The notes: generated from the sequence alone by a model not told the origin. A stretch of DNA of 64,000 nucleotides from Psychromonas sp. L1A2 (GCF_009828855.1 NZ_WUAG01000001.1:434001-498000), one strand, 5' to 3'; counted from the first letter of the stretch, positions 6,984 through 16,207 are shown. Program-made: numbers and translations.

Positions 6984-9044
6984 ATGACTTCAATTACATC
7001 AACAGGTTTAGGCTCTGGACTTGATATCAATAGTATTGTCACAGCCATTGTTGCCGCCGAGCAAGATCCCGCTGCCGCTTCTTTATTAGCGGATGCCACT
7101 GAAGCGACCGAAATGATTTCAGCTTTTGGTACTATTAACAGTGCGTTGTCTGATTTTCAAGATTCCTATTCAGACCTGTCTCGAGCGTCCACTTTTTCTG
7201 CTACTAGTTCAACGAGTAGTGATGAGTCTATTATAAGTGCAACACTCGGTATCGGTGCTGCAACGGGTAGCTGGAGTTTTGAGGTTGAACAACAAGCTCA
7301 AGCACAAAGTATTGTTTCCTCGTCTGCCAATTCTTATTCTGAAGCAACGTCTGAAATTGGCACTGGCACCATTAGTTTTAGCTACGGCACTTATGAAGAT
7401 GATGGTTCTTTCTCAATTAACCCTGATAAAGCGGTTGAAACCTTAACCATTGATCCCGCTAATAACTCGCTTGATAAAATGCGAGATGCGATTAACGAGG
7501 GGGATTATAGTGTGTCAGCTTCTATTATTAATGATGGTACTAATTACCGTTTAATATTAACCAATAAAGAAACCGGCGCAGAGAACGCTTTACAAATAAC
7601 CGTTGCTGATGATGATGGTGATAATGTAGATGCCTCAGGTCTTTCTTCGTTGACTTACTCTAGTAGTGTCAAGCATATGGACGAAACCACTGTCGCTCAA
7701 GATGCTAAAATCATGATGAATGGCATTGAAATTACTCGACCAACCAATGATATAGCAAACGTGATCGAAGGGGTGACCCTCAATGTTGGCGGTAAAACTG
7801 AAGTGGGAAGCACTGTTTCTTTAACTATTAGCCCAGATAACAGTACCGTTGAAGAGCAAATTAATGCATTTGTTGAAAACTATAATAGCACGATCGCACA
7901 AATGAATACCTTGAGCGCCTATGGTGCGGACTCAGAAAGCAATGGCATACTAAGTGGCGATTCAACGGTACGTAATATTAAAAATCAAATGCGTGGTATT
8001 TTAAATACTTCTATATCTCATCTTGATGGTGCAGTGCGTAGTTTTGCTGATATCGGCATGCTAACCAATCGAGATGGAACGTTATCAATCGATTCGGAAA
8101 CATTAAGTAATGTGATGGCTTCTGATATGGAAAGCCTTGCCGAATTCTTTACTGCGTCAGGTGGCGCATCAGATTCATTTATTGATTATGAAAGTAAAAG
8201 TAGCTTTACGATACCAGGCGCCTACGATATCGAGGTTACTAAATTAGCGACTCAAGGTGCATTAACGGGGTCATCTTCTTTTTCTGTGCCATTAACGATA
8301 GATTCAAGTAATGATACTTTTAAAATGCGTTTAGATGGCTTTTTATCTGATGATATTATATTAACGTCGAAAACGTATAACACCATTGAAGAGTTTACCA
8401 CTGAGCTTCAGTCTAAAATTAATTCAGATACTAATTTTGTAGAGAATGGGCTCAATGCGAGCATTCTTGAAAGTGCAGGTATGTTGTCAATGACCTCTAA
8501 TAGTTACGGCTCCTCTTCAACAGTTGCAATAACCGAAATTGAAGACGCTAGCTTTTTTGCTTCAGCATTAGGTTTATCCGTTGCTGGAGGCATTAATGGT
8601 GAGGATGTAGAAGGGTTAATTGATGGAAATGTTGCATTAGGTGATGGGCAGTCGCTGTTATCTGATATAGGGGATTCAAAAGGCCTGCAAGCCGTTATTA
8701 CTGGTGGCGGCTTAGGTGATAGAGGGACTGTCTCTTATTCTCAAGGAATAAGTTCATTATTAGACAATACGTTAGATGGCATTATTGACTCTAATGTTAG
8801 TGCAACCGATGGTGATATCAGTAATAGTGGGTCGACTATTGATAGTAAGTTAGATTCGTTATACAAAGAAATTACCTCATTGGAAGAGCAAGAGGTCACC
8901 TTAAATTATAGAATGGATAACTTAGAAGAACGTTTATATACGCAGTTTAATGCCATGGATATTGCGGTGTCTAACTTGAACTCGTTAATGGATTACTTAG
9001 ATTCTGCCTTAGACTCATTACCTGGCTATACAAATAATAACTAA
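6984..9044 (+). CDS. fliD: Flagellar filament cap protein FliD
   Basis: 686 residues, at the long end for FliD. The N-terminal domain begins MTSITSTGLGSGLDINSIVT, the usual GLGSG(L)DI..IV motif (about residues 6-20). The FliD_C domain follows from about residue 240 (TVAQDAKIMMNGIEITRPTN, SPDNSTVEEQINAFVENYN) and the C-terminus is a coiled coil (SLYKEITSLEEQEVTLNYRM). FliD forms the cap on which secreted flagellin folds. It is driven by the sigma-54 site upstream and converges with the flaI-fliS pair. Its last ~98 codons have a second, divergent copy at 10750-11060. Confidence 0.95.
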   Translation: MTSITSTGLGSGLDINSIVTAIVAAEQDPAAASLLADATEATEMISAFGTINSALSDFQDSYSDLSRASTFSATSSTSSDESIISATLGIGAATGSWSFEVEQQAQAQSIVSSSANSYSEATSEIGTGTISFSYGTYEDDGSFSINPDKAVETLTIDPANNSLDKMRDAINEGDYSVSASIINDGTNYRLILTNKETGAENALQITVADDDGDNVDASGLSSLTYSSSVKHMDETTVAQDAKIMMNGIEITRPTNDIANVIEGVTLNVGGKTEVGSTVSLTISPDNSTVEEQINAFVENYNSTIAQMNTLSAYGADSESNGILSGDSTVRNIKNQMRGILNTSISHLDGAVRSFADIGMLTNRDGTLSIDSETLSNVMASDMESLAEFFTASGGASDSFIDYESKSSFTIPGAYDIEVTKLATQGALTGSSSFSVPLTIDSSNDTFKMRLDGFLSDDIILTSKTYNTIEEFTTELQSKINSDTNFVENGLNASILESAGMLSMTSNSYGSSSTVAITEIEDASFFASALGLSVAGGINGEDVEGLIDGNVALGDGQSLLSDIGDSKGLQAVITGGGLGDRGTVSYSQGISSLLDNTLDGIIDSNVSATDGDISNSGSTIDSKLDSLYKEITSLEEQEVTLNYRMDNLEERLYTQFNAMDIAVSNLNSLMDYLDSALDSLPGYTNNN

Positions 9045-9194
9045 TCATCTTTTTGGCGAATTTGATAAAACGAGTAAAGATAATTATTGATAGGGGTAAT
9101 AAATATTGATTCAATCCCTCTACTCGTATTAAATATTAAAGCTAGCATTGGATTTTTAATATTTTTAATATATTCAAAATATAGTAAAACAATG

Positions 9195-9494
9195 CTATTT
9201 ATAAGCTTTTATCTTCTTTTTGTTACGTTGCAACGTTAATGATTTTTCTTTAAGTTGCTTGGTGTATTGGTCTGCTCTATTTTGTAACTTTTTTACCATT
9301 ACTTTCAAACGTTTCAATGACTCAATGACGGTTAATAAGTCCTCTTCTGAGTAGCTATTTAAACAGTCTTTAACTTGATCTCCAAAAAGATTTTGCTGTT
9401 GCAAAAAACGTTCATGCTCTTCATCATCAAGTAGTTGATTTAGCTTTTTATCAAACTCGAATAAGATTTCAATTTTAGCTTGGATATTAGTCAT
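9195..9494 (-). CDS. flaI: FlaI / FliT-like flagellar protein
   Basis: 99 residues, almost wholly helical and highly charged (FEFDKKLNQLLDDEEHERFL, then a Lys-rich tail LQRNKKKIKAYK). Position next to fliS and fliD and this composition match FlaI of Vibrio, usually regarded as a FliT-type export chaperone; sequence identity alone would be weak. It is the second gene of a minus-strand fliS-flaI unit and converges with fliD, whereas in Vibrio fliD-flaI-fliS lie in one direction. A good ribosome-binding site (AGAGGTAA) precedes the ATG. A decayed copy lies at 32054-32353. Confidence 0.7.
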   Translation of the reverse strand: MTNIQAKIEILFEFDKKLNQLLDDEEHERFLQQQNLFGDQVKDCLNSYSEEDLLTVIESLKRLKVMVKKLQNRADQYTKQLKEKSLTLQRNKKKIKAYK

Positions 9495-9551
9495 TGTTAC
9501 CTCTGCTAACGCGCTTTGTTAGCGATGATCTTTTAACGATGCGACTGTCTA

Positions 9552-9947
9552 TTAACGACTATACTGTTGACGTACATCTAGAGGAATACCGTCCCAACCC
9601 GATTTTATTTCTGTAATGAGTTTAAGTACTTCGGTTAAAGGCTCTGCGCTGTTTTTTCGCGTTGCTTGGTTAACTTGACGTATCATATAAGCGTATAGAT
9701 CATAAAGATTAGTGGATATGTCGCCACCTTTTTTCATGTCTAAACTGTTTTGTAGCTCACCAATTAAGCCGATAACCCTCGTTAACATCTTATTTCTACT
9801 TTCTATATCTTTACGCTCAATAGCACCTTTAGCACCTGCTAAATTTCCTTGTATATGCTGCATTATTAAGGAAATTAAAGTATGTGGATCTGCTTGTTCG
9901 ATATTATTCAGGTTTGAGTTTTGGTATTTTTGGACCGAGCCGCGCAT
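9552..9947 (-). CDS. fliS: Flagellin export chaperone FliS
   Basis: 131 residues with the FliS four-helix pattern: VQKYQN near the start, then ADPHTLISLIMQHIQGNLAG, IGLIGELQNSLDMKKGGDIS, LYDLYAYMIRQVNQAT, and the conserved end EIKSGWDGIP. FliS binds the C-terminal D0 of flagellin in the cytoplasm, prevents early polymerisation and hands it to the export gate. AAGGAAAG before the ATG is a strong ribosome-binding site. It is the intact member of a duplicated pair; the other copy (32390-32787) is frameshifted. Orientation is opposite to flagellin and fliD. Confidence 0.93.
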   Translation of the reverse strand: MRGSVQKYQNSNLNNIEQADPHTLISLIMQHIQGNLAGAKGAIERKDIESRNKMLTRVIGLIGELQNSLDMKKGGDISTNLYDLYAYMIRQVNQATRKNSAEPLTEVLKLITEIKSGWDGIPLDVRQQYSR

Positions 9948-10299
9948 AGTACTTTCCTTGCAAAAATTGAATCTATTGTTATCAGCATGCTTTTACAGTT
10001 TGTAAATGCACTTTTATTTGTTATTGCTTTTTGTCTTATTGAGATTCTTTGTCTCTAGCTTATTTAATAACTCAACATCGTCATTTTTATGGCTATATAA
10101 ATAGCAATATTAATAACTAAGCAATATTTGAGCCTACTATTTTTTATCGGTTATTTCTCCTATTACTTTAGAAGTATTTTGTTAAATGCTAAAATTAAAG
10201 TGCCACTTTATAGTCATTGTCATATTTTTGACGATTTTAAATGCAAATATAAAAAAACACTCTACACTCAAGTTAGTTTAATTTTTATGGATATTGATT
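9948..10299. other. Intergenic between fliS and the flrA fragment
   Basis: 352 bp. The right-hand ~105 bp (from about 10196) is recognisably homologous to the promoter region of intact flrA (from about 33457), sharing the words TTTATAGTCATTGTCAT and TTTTTGAC. The rest shows no gene or repeat that I can support. Confidence 0.6.
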
Positions 10300-10749
10300 A
10301 TGCAGCAGAGACCACCGATTTATTTAGTTGATATGACAGCGCAACAAACAGAAATATTACAAACGGTTTTACACTTTGTTGGCGAATCTTATCTAACTGT
10401 TAATATTGATGATCTAAGCGTATATATAGATTAATAATTGCCTTTGGCTGTTATTTTCTCAGTAATCAAGATAATAATCTCTCTGCAATCGCAATCGATT
10501 TTTCGAAGGTGCCATTTATTAACTTGTCAGGAGAAGTTGATAATATTCCTAGTAGCCATATAGGTATACTTAATTTACCTATTGTTTATGCAGAATTAAC
10601 GCAATTATTGCATTACTGTCAAACCTTTCAGAACCCTCAACATCAGTTGAATAAAGCAAATAAATACCTCATTTCTTCTTTAGTTGGTAAAGGATTGCGC
10701 ATTCAATAGATTCGTTACTTAGTAGAGCAAGTTGCTGAAAGTAATGCCA
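10300..10749 (+). pseudogene. flrA: 5' fragment of flrA (truncated, with stops)
   Basis: Nearly identical by eye to bases 33557-34004, codons 1-150 of intact flrA. Lesions are clear. A CAA has become TAA at about 10434. Two extra bases shift the frame near 10460. A GAG has become TAG at about 10708. Homology stops abruptly after the word GTAATGCCA at 10749, just before the Walker A region, and the next base begins fliD-like sequence. No ATPase or DNA-binding domain remains, so no function is expected. Confidence 0.93.
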
Positions 10750-11060
10750 CTTATCCTGACGGTTTGACAGCCGTGATGAATGATTTATTAGACAGTATCA
10801 TTGATACTAATGTTTCCGAATCTAGTGGTGATGTTAGCTCAAGTCAGGACTCTATTGATGGAAAAATAGATTCTCTTTATAAAAAAATCACCACATTAGA
10901 AGAGCAAAAAGAAGCGCTAATATACCGTACAGATAAACTTGAAACTCGTTTATATAAAGAATTTAATGCGATGGATATCGCTATCTCAACGTTAAATAAT
11001 ACTATGAGTTACTCAACCAGTGCATTAGATGCGTTATCTGGATATACCGAGAATAATTAA
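10750..11060 (+). pseudogene. fliD: Divergent 3' fragment of fliD
   Basis: In frame from about 10752 (YPDGLTAVMNDLLDSIIDTN) to TAA at 11058-11060, this encodes the last ~100 residues of a FliD. It has the C-terminal coiled coil IDSLYKKITTLEEQKEALIY and the end FNAMDIAISTLNNTMSY..GYTENN. By eye it is only about 60% identical in protein to the intact FliD end in this window, so it is not a recent copy. The frame has no stops, but there is no start region or export domain. It is joined directly to the flrA fragment. Confidence 0.88.
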
Positions 11061-11356
11061 TGCTTCATATAATAAAAACTAAAAATGGTTGCTGAATCTA
11101 TCATGCAACCTATTGTTTAATTAAACTATCTAATAACATTCCTCTTATAAAATCAAATGACATATATGACTTGTGTAGGTAACATAAACGACAATATTTA
11201 GTCGCCCCAGTCTCAAAATTGATAGGCTTATTGATTTGCTTTGTCGCTATTACTGGAAATCAGTAAAAATTGTTCTTTTTATTAAGAAACTCTAAATAAT
11301 GATAGGGTTATTCAGATACAGTATCATTCTAAAATATAGGAATTAAAGGGAAAATA
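11061..11356. other. Left edge of the glycosylation island
   Basis: 296 bp with no gene. A possible sigma-70 promoter (TTGTTC at 11270-11275, 17 bp, TAAATA at 11293-11298) could drive the plus-strand island operon; this is a weak call. I see no tRNA, att-like repeat or IS end here. Confidence 0.4.
11270..11298 (+). promoter_or_regulatory. Possible sigma-70 promoter of the plus-strand island operon
   Basis: TTGTTC, 17-bp spacer, TAAATA about 59 bp before the TPR-glycosyltransferase start. No sigma-28 or sigma-54 match was seen in this gap, so island expression may not be under direct flagellar control. Confidence 0.3.
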
Positions 11357-12760
11357 ATGGGCTCTCAAAAATCGATCAATAAGTTAAATAAAGCAAGTGC
11401 TGAAGCTAAAAAAGAGAATTATTTAAAGTCTATCTCTTTATGTAAATCAGTTATTAATAAAGAAAAAAATAGTTCTGCTGCTTATAAGTTGCTTGCCACT
11501 AATTTAATTAAGTTAAATCGATTTTCAGAAGTAGAAATTACATTAAAAAAAGTAATTAAAATAGTTAGCGAAGAGGAATCATACCCTCTGATACATTTAT
11601 TAGGTTGTAATTATCTCAGTCAGGGCAAGCATAATGAAGCCCTTACTTTACTAGAGTCTTTATTTAACAAAACGGGTGATAGTAAAATATTATTAGATAT
11701 TGCATTAGTGTATTTTAATTTAGGTGATTATGAGAATGCGCGAGATGTTTATTTAAAGTTAATCGAATTAGAGCCAAATAACCATCAAGCTAAATTTAAT
11801 TTATACCCCATCTTATTACACTTTCAAGACTTCAAAAATGCTTGGGTTTGTTTCCATAGTCGCCTCGAACGACAAGAGATAAAAGACCAAGTACATTGGT
11901 TTGCACCAAAGTGGAGCGGCGAATCATTAGTCGGCAAAAATATTCTTATTTATCCTGAGCAGGGGATTGGTGATAATCTTCATTACACTGCTTGTTTTGC
12001 TGAAGCGATTGCAGATGCAAAGCAAAGTCACATCGTCTGCGATAATCGCTTAAAAACGCTTTATCAGCATAACTTTCCGAGTGCCGTTATACACTCGTAC
12101 GATGATGTTAATCAGGCTCAAACGATTGGTGCAGAGCTTGATCTACAGATCCTCGTTGGCTCTTTGCCTTATTTATATCGTGATACTCCCGCTTCGTTTG
12201 CAAATCAGAGATCATTAACTATTGCAAAAGAGGTAATTGAGGAAACTGGACGCCAATTATCAAATAACAAATTACGCATCGGTATTTCATGGTTTCATGG
12301 GCGTATAAATGATGGAAATGCGCATTCCATGCCACTCGAAGTACTACTACCTATGCTAAAAATACCAGGTATTGAATGGGTAAATCTACAGTTTGGTGAG
12401 TGGCAGAAAGAAGTGAAAAATATTGAAGAAAAATACCATATCCCGATTACTCATCTTGAAACCTGTACTGCGGCAGGTGACTTTAATCAATATGGTTCGT
12501 TAATTGCCAATTTAGATTTAGTGATTTCTGCCAGTAATGCAGCATTGATGCTCGCCTCTCGTTTAGGGGTGAAAACGTGGATGTTTTTACCAGGTAAATC
12601 GAAAGGTATAAAGATGAATCGAAACCAAGATTCGTTAGCGATTAAAAATCAGCGGGTATTTTATAAAGAGTTAGCGAAATCATGGGAACAGGTAGTTGAA
12701 GATTTTTGTAGTGAACTGAAAGCGCTACCAGAAGTCTCAGCACAGAGTGAGTTATCATGA
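11357..12760 (+). CDS. TPR-containing glycosyltransferase (GT9-like C-terminal domain)
   Basis: 467 residues. Tetratricopeptide repeats occupy roughly residues 1-160 (NYLKSISLCKSVINKEK, DYENARDVYLKLIELEPNNH). The C-terminal ~280 residues resemble the GT-B fold of heptosyltransferase-like GT9 enzymes: LIYPEQGIGDNLHYTACF, then IGISWFHGR, and a late nucleotide-binding region DLVISASNAALMLASRLGVK. Such TPR-GT proteins are found in flagellin glycosylation islands. It is the first gene of the operon, overlaps pseF by 4 bp, and no Maf-type transferase is present. It is therefore my leading candidate for the enzyme that attaches the nonulosonate to flagellin. That role is inference. Confidence 0.75.
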   Translation: MGSQKSINKLNKASAEAKKENYLKSISLCKSVINKEKNSSAAYKLLATNLIKLNRFSEVEITLKKVIKIVSEEESYPLIHLLGCNYLSQGKHNEALTLLESLFNKTGDSKILLDIALVYFNLGDYENARDVYLKLIELEPNNHQAKFNLYPILLHFQDFKNAWVCFHSRLERQEIKDQVHWFAPKWSGESLVGKNILIYPEQGIGDNLHYTACFAEAIADAKQSHIVCDNRLKTLYQHNFPSAVIHSYDDVNQAQTIGAELDLQILVGSLPYLYRDTPASFANQRSLTIAKEVIEETGRQLSNNKLRIGISWFHGRINDGNAHSMPLEVLLPMLKIPGIEWVNLQFGEWQKEVKNIEEKYHIPITHLETCTAAGDFNQYGSLIANLDLVISASNAALMLASRLGVKTWMFLPGKSKGIKMNRNQDSLAIKNQRVFYKELAKSWEQVVEDFCSELKALPEVSAQSELS

Positions 12761-13518
12761 GCAATATTGCCATTATTCCAGCTCGCGGTGGTAGTAAGCG
12801 GATTTCGAACAAAAATATAAAGTTATTTTGTGGCAAGCCCATTATTGCTTATAGCATTGAAGCTGCGTTGCAATCTGGCGTTTTTGATGCTGTTTTAGTG
12901 TCAACAGATAGTGAGGCGATTGCAAATATTGCAAAGCAATATGGCGCTGAAGTTCCTTTTATCCGACCAGATTATTTAGCGGACGATCATACGGGTACAA
13001 CCGATGTGATTGAACATGCTATTACAGAGTGGCAAAATCTCGGTAATAAAATCAACCTCGCTTGCTGCATTTATGCAACTGCACCCTTTTTACAAAAAAA
13101 ATACATTGTAGATGCAATTAATCGCTTAAAAGCACATGCAACTAAACGTTCAGCATTTACTGTGTGTAAATTTAATTATCCTATTCAACGTTCATTTACG
13201 ATTGAATCATCAGACAGTAACGTGACTCCCGTCGATGCATCATCACTTCCTAAACGCTCCCAAGATCTACCGGATGTCTACCATGATGCAGGACAATTTT
13301 ATATTGCCAAAGCAGATGATTTTTTGAATCAATCCTTTAACATTTTCTCTGAAACCTCTATTCCTATTATTCTGCCACATTATTTAGTGCAAGATATTGA
13401 CGATCAAGATGATTGGCGAAGAGCTGAATATATGTATCAGGCATTTATCGCTGACAATGAAAAACTGAATGCTGACGTTATGTGTAAGGACTTAAAAAAT
13501 GTTAGAAAAATCAAATAA
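12757..13518 (+). CDS. pseF: Pseudaminic acid cytidylyltransferase
   Basis: 253 residues of the CMP-sugar transferase family. The nucleotide-binding signature IPARGGSKRISNKNIKLF is at residues 6-23 and a second motif, AVLVSTDSEAIANIA, follows. PseF activates pseudaminic acid with CTP to CMP-Pse, the donor for glycosyltransferases. The start overlaps the upstream gene as ATGAG, and the end overlaps pseI by 20 bp, so the genes are translationally coupled. Adjacent pseI, pseG and pseH make PseF much more likely than the sialic acid enzyme NeuA. Confidence 0.93.
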   Translation: MSNIAIIPARGGSKRISNKNIKLFCGKPIIAYSIEAALQSGVFDAVLVSTDSEAIANIAKQYGAEVPFIRPDYLADDHTGTTDVIEHAITEWQNLGNKINLACCIYATAPFLQKKYIVDAINRLKAHATKRSAFTVCKFNYPIQRSFTIESSDSNVTPVDASSLPKRSQDLPDVYHDAGQFYIAKADDFLNQSFNIFSETSIPIILPHYLVQDIDDQDDWRRAEYMYQAFIADNEKLNADVMCKDLKNVRKIK

Positions 13519-14572
13519 TGAAGTGCATATTCAAAATAGAAAAATCGGGTTAGATCAGCCTCCTTTTGTGATTGCAGAATTATCTGGAAACCATAATCAA
13601 TCTTTAGAACTCGCCTTTAAAATGATAGAAGCCGCCGCTGAATCAGGTGCTGACGCAATTAAGTTACAAACTTATACTGCCGATACAATGACCTTAGATT
13701 GTGAGTTAGATGATTTTCAAATAGCAGATGATGACAATATATGGAAAGGTAACTCGCTTTATAAATTATATGAAAAAGCCCATACCCCATGGGAATGGCA
13801 TCAAGCACTATTTGAAAAAGCGAACGAATTAGGTCTCATTGCATTTAGTTCGCCTTTTGATATTAGCGCGGTGGATTTTTTAGAAACATTAAACGTGCCT
13901 TGTTATAAAATTGCTTCTTTTGAAAATAATGATATTCCGCTTATTAAACGTATCGCTCAGACGGGAAAACCAGTCATTATTTCGACAGGTATGGCTTCTC
14001 TAACAGAAATCTCTGAAGCTGTTGATACACTGCGTGAAAATGGCTGTTCACAAATTATTTTATTAAAGTGCACCAGTGCTTATCCCGCCTCAGCTGCGCA
14101 AGCCAATTTGAAAACTATTCAGCATTTACGCGATACTTTCAAATGTGAAGTGGGTATTTCAGACCATACATTAGGTATAGGTGTTGCTTTGGCGGGCGTT
14201 GCCCTAGGTGCTTCAGTGATTGAAAAACATTTTGTTTTATCACGTGATGCTGGTGGCGTCGATGCCGCATTTTCATTGCAACCTGACGAGTTAACATTAT
14301 TAGTGACTGAAAGTCGTTCAGCCGCTTTAGCGGGTGGAAATATTGTGTACGGTGGAGGTGCTAGCGAGCAAGCATCTAAAAAATATCGTCGCTCAATCTA
14401 TATTTCACAGGATTTAAAAGCTGGCGATATTTTATCTGTTGATAATATCAAAATTGTCCGCCCCGGTTTAGGTTTAGCGCCTAAATATTATGAGATGGCA
14501 CTCGGTCAGAAATTAGTTAAAGATGTACCATTAGGGACTGCATTAAGCTGGGAATTACTTAAAAGTGACTAG
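13499..14572 (+). CDS. pseI: Pseudaminic acid synthase
   Basis: 357 residues. An N-terminal NeuB/PseI TIM barrel (PFVIAELSGNHNQSLELA, DAIKLQTYTADTMTLD, ISDHTLGIGVALAGVALGAS, IEKHFVLSRDAGGVDAAFSL) occupies about residues 20-280. The C-terminal SAF/antifreeze-like domain (RRSIYISQDLKAGDILSVDN) fills the last 60. It condenses 2,4-diacetamido-2,4,6-trideoxy-L-altrose with phosphoenolpyruvate to pseudaminic acid. Motif details (GNHNQ, SRDAGGVD) favour PseI over NeuB. It overlaps both neighbours. Confidence 0.94.
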   Translation: MLEKSNNEVHIQNRKIGLDQPPFVIAELSGNHNQSLELAFKMIEAAAESGADAIKLQTYTADTMTLDCELDDFQIADDDNIWKGNSLYKLYEKAHTPWEWHQALFEKANELGLIAFSSPFDISAVDFLETLNVPCYKIASFENNDIPLIKRIAQTGKPVIISTGMASLTEISEAVDTLRENGCSQIILLKCTSAYPASAAQANLKTIQHLRDTFKCEVGISDHTLGIGVALAGVALGASVIEKHFVLSRDAGGVDAAFSLQPDELTLLVTESRSAALAGGNIVYGGGASEQASKKYRRSIYISQDLKAGDILSVDNIKIVRPGLGLAPKYYEMALGQKLVKDVPLGTALSWELLKSD

Positions 14573-15635
14573 CTTTATAACTACTACTCAGTCAAATACC
14601 AAGGTAAGCCTCTTATTTAGATTTGATGCCTCTGGCCAAATAGGAATAGGCCATGCATTCAGATGTATGGCGCTTATCGAAGTGTTGAGTTTACAGGACA
14701 ATATTACTTGTTTTGTTATTGCACGATCATTGCCTGACTTTATTATTAAAAAATTAGAAGCTTTAAAAGCAAAGTTGTTGATGTTAGATAATGATGTCGA
14801 ATTAACATTTGAAATAGACTCTATAAAAAAATTCGCTTCACAACATCAAGTGACAGCGATTGTTTTAGATGGTTATCAATTTGATGTTCAATATAGACAA
14901 GCGCTTTATGCTTCAAATCTACATGTCATTGCCTTTGATGACTCGAATGAGTTAGAAAATCTATATTGTGACTTAGTGATCAACGCGTTACCTTTTGCTT
15001 CTTCGATTGGTTATGAGAAAAGTGCGCCTCAGGCAACTCATTTATTAGGGCTGGAATACAGCATTATCCGCCAAGAATTCTTACAACAAGAAGTCATTAC
15101 TTTTAAAAAACGAAACAAACTATTAGTTAACTTTGGTGGCAGTGATGTTGCTAATTTAACATTTTCACTGGTCACTAAACTGTTGGATCTGGAGCTAATC
15201 GATAGTCCTGAGGATATTATCGTGATCACGGGAGGCGCTTATTCTTCCCCTGAAAAAATGAATTTATTAGCGTTGAAATTTGGCTTCCAACACATTCATA
15301 ACTGCCAAAATATGGCTGAAATACTACCTCAATGTAAATTGGCTATTTGTGCTCCCGGTTCGATTGTTTATGAATTAGCTTTTTGCGGTGTGCCGAGCAT
15401 CTTTTTAACTGTGGCAGATAATCAATTGTTATCCGCACAAGCCCATCAAAATATTGGCTGGTGTAAAGTTGAGAATGGATTAGAAAATCAGGGGATTGAG
15501 CATGCTTTATTGCATCTTTCTCAATTATGGAGTGCGCCATCAGAATTAATGAAGTTGTTGGAGATCGCGATCAACCTGATTGATGGGAAAGGTGTTAAAC
15601 GGATCTGCTCTGCGATCAAGGACTTACTGATATGA
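14565..15635 (+). CDS. pseG: UDP-2,4-diacetamido-2,4,6-trideoxy-beta-L-altropyranose hydrolase
   Basis: 356 residues, GT-B-like fold related to MurG. The N-terminal LFRFDASGQIGIGHAFRCMA contains the conserved G-x-GH-x-x-R nucleotide loop with the catalytic His. A central VNFGGSDVANLT and a late CAPGSIVYELAFCGVPS form the UDP-binding half. PseG removes UDP from the altrose intermediate before PseI acts. Start is GTG, overlapping pseI by 8 bp. The C-terminal end overlaps pseH by ATGA. Assignment is strong from motif and context. Confidence 0.92.
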   Translation: MTSFITTTQSNTKVSLLFRFDASGQIGIGHAFRCMALIEVLSLQDNITCFVIARSLPDFIIKKLEALKAKLLMLDNDVELTFEIDSIKKFASQHQVTAIVLDGYQFDVQYRQALYASNLHVIAFDDSNELENLYCDLVINALPFASSIGYEKSAPQATHLLGLEYSIIRQEFLQQEVITFKKRNKLLVNFGGSDVANLTFSLVTKLLDLELIDSPEDIIVITGGAYSSPEKMNLLALKFGFQHIHNCQNMAEILPQCKLAICAPGSIVYELAFCGVPSIFLTVADNQLLSAQAHQNIGWCKVENGLENQGIEHALLHLSQLWSAPSELMKLLEIAINLIDGKGVKRICSAIKDLLI

Positions 15636-16207
15636 AGTTACAAGGCTATGGCATCGAATTATCTGAAGTAACAGAAGATAAAATTGAAAAAATACGTCTC
15701 TGGCGTAATCACCCTGACATCGCGAGTGTAATGTTAGATAAAACGGAGATAACGCCTACTCAGCAACTGGCTTGGTTTGACTCGTTAGCCTGTAAAAACG
15801 ATCGCTTATATTTATTGATCAGCTACAAGGGTGAGGATATCGGCATGATCTCCGCTTTGTCTGTAACCCCAAATAATGTTAGCACTGACTCAAAACCACA
15901 AAATTTACCTCTGTCACAGGCAGAAAAAATTGCACCAGGTCTGTATATTGAACCAAATAGTAAATATAAAAATAGTGTCTTAGCATTTAGCCCATCCCTT
16001 GTTTTTATTGAATACTTATTTAAACAAGGTTGTTGTACAGAGTTAGAGGCACAGGTGTTTGAGCATAATGAAAGTGCTATTCGTTACAATAAAATGCTTG
16101 GATATAAGGAGGGTGTTGTGGATGACCAAGGCCTATTAACCATGACGCTTAATATTATCGACTTTGAAAGTGCAAAAGATAAATTAAGTAAAATATTACG
16201 ATTTTAA
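15632..16207 (+). CDS. pseH: UDP-4-amino-4,6-dideoxy-N-acetyl-beta-L-altrosamine N-acetyltransferase
   Basis: 191 residues, GNAT fold. The start VTEDKIEKIRLWRNHPDIAS, with its LWRNHP motif, is typical of PseH, and the acetyl-CoA-binding part is around YIEPNSKYKNSVLAFSPSLV and LEAQVFEHNESAIRYNKMLG. PseH acetylates the 4-amino group made by PseC. Pse pathway neighbours support the call. There is a somewhat long insertion (about residues 85-110) that could change acyl-donor choice. That point is of interest because an acyl carrier protein gene follows directly. Confidence 0.88.
   Translation: MKLQGYGIELSEVTEDKIEKIRLWRNHPDIASVMLDKTEITPTQQLAWFDSLACKNDRLYLLISYKGEDIGMISALSVTPNNVSTDSKPQNLPLSQAEKIAPGLYIEPNSKYKNSVLAFSPSLVFIEYLFKQGCCTELEAQVFEHNESAIRYNKMLGYKEGVVDDQGLLTMTLNIIDFESAKDKLSKILRF

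Noticed and set aside
9964-9999. Sigma-28 promoter for fliS on the minus strand (GCTGATAA)
   Set aside because: The -10-like word is close to consensus, but the -35 at the required 15-bp spacing is TTAC instead of TAAA.
10128-10331. Plus-strand open frame of 67 codons before the flrA fragment
   Set aside because: It overlaps the copied flrA promoter and the first codons of the flrA fragment in another frame and shows no family signal.
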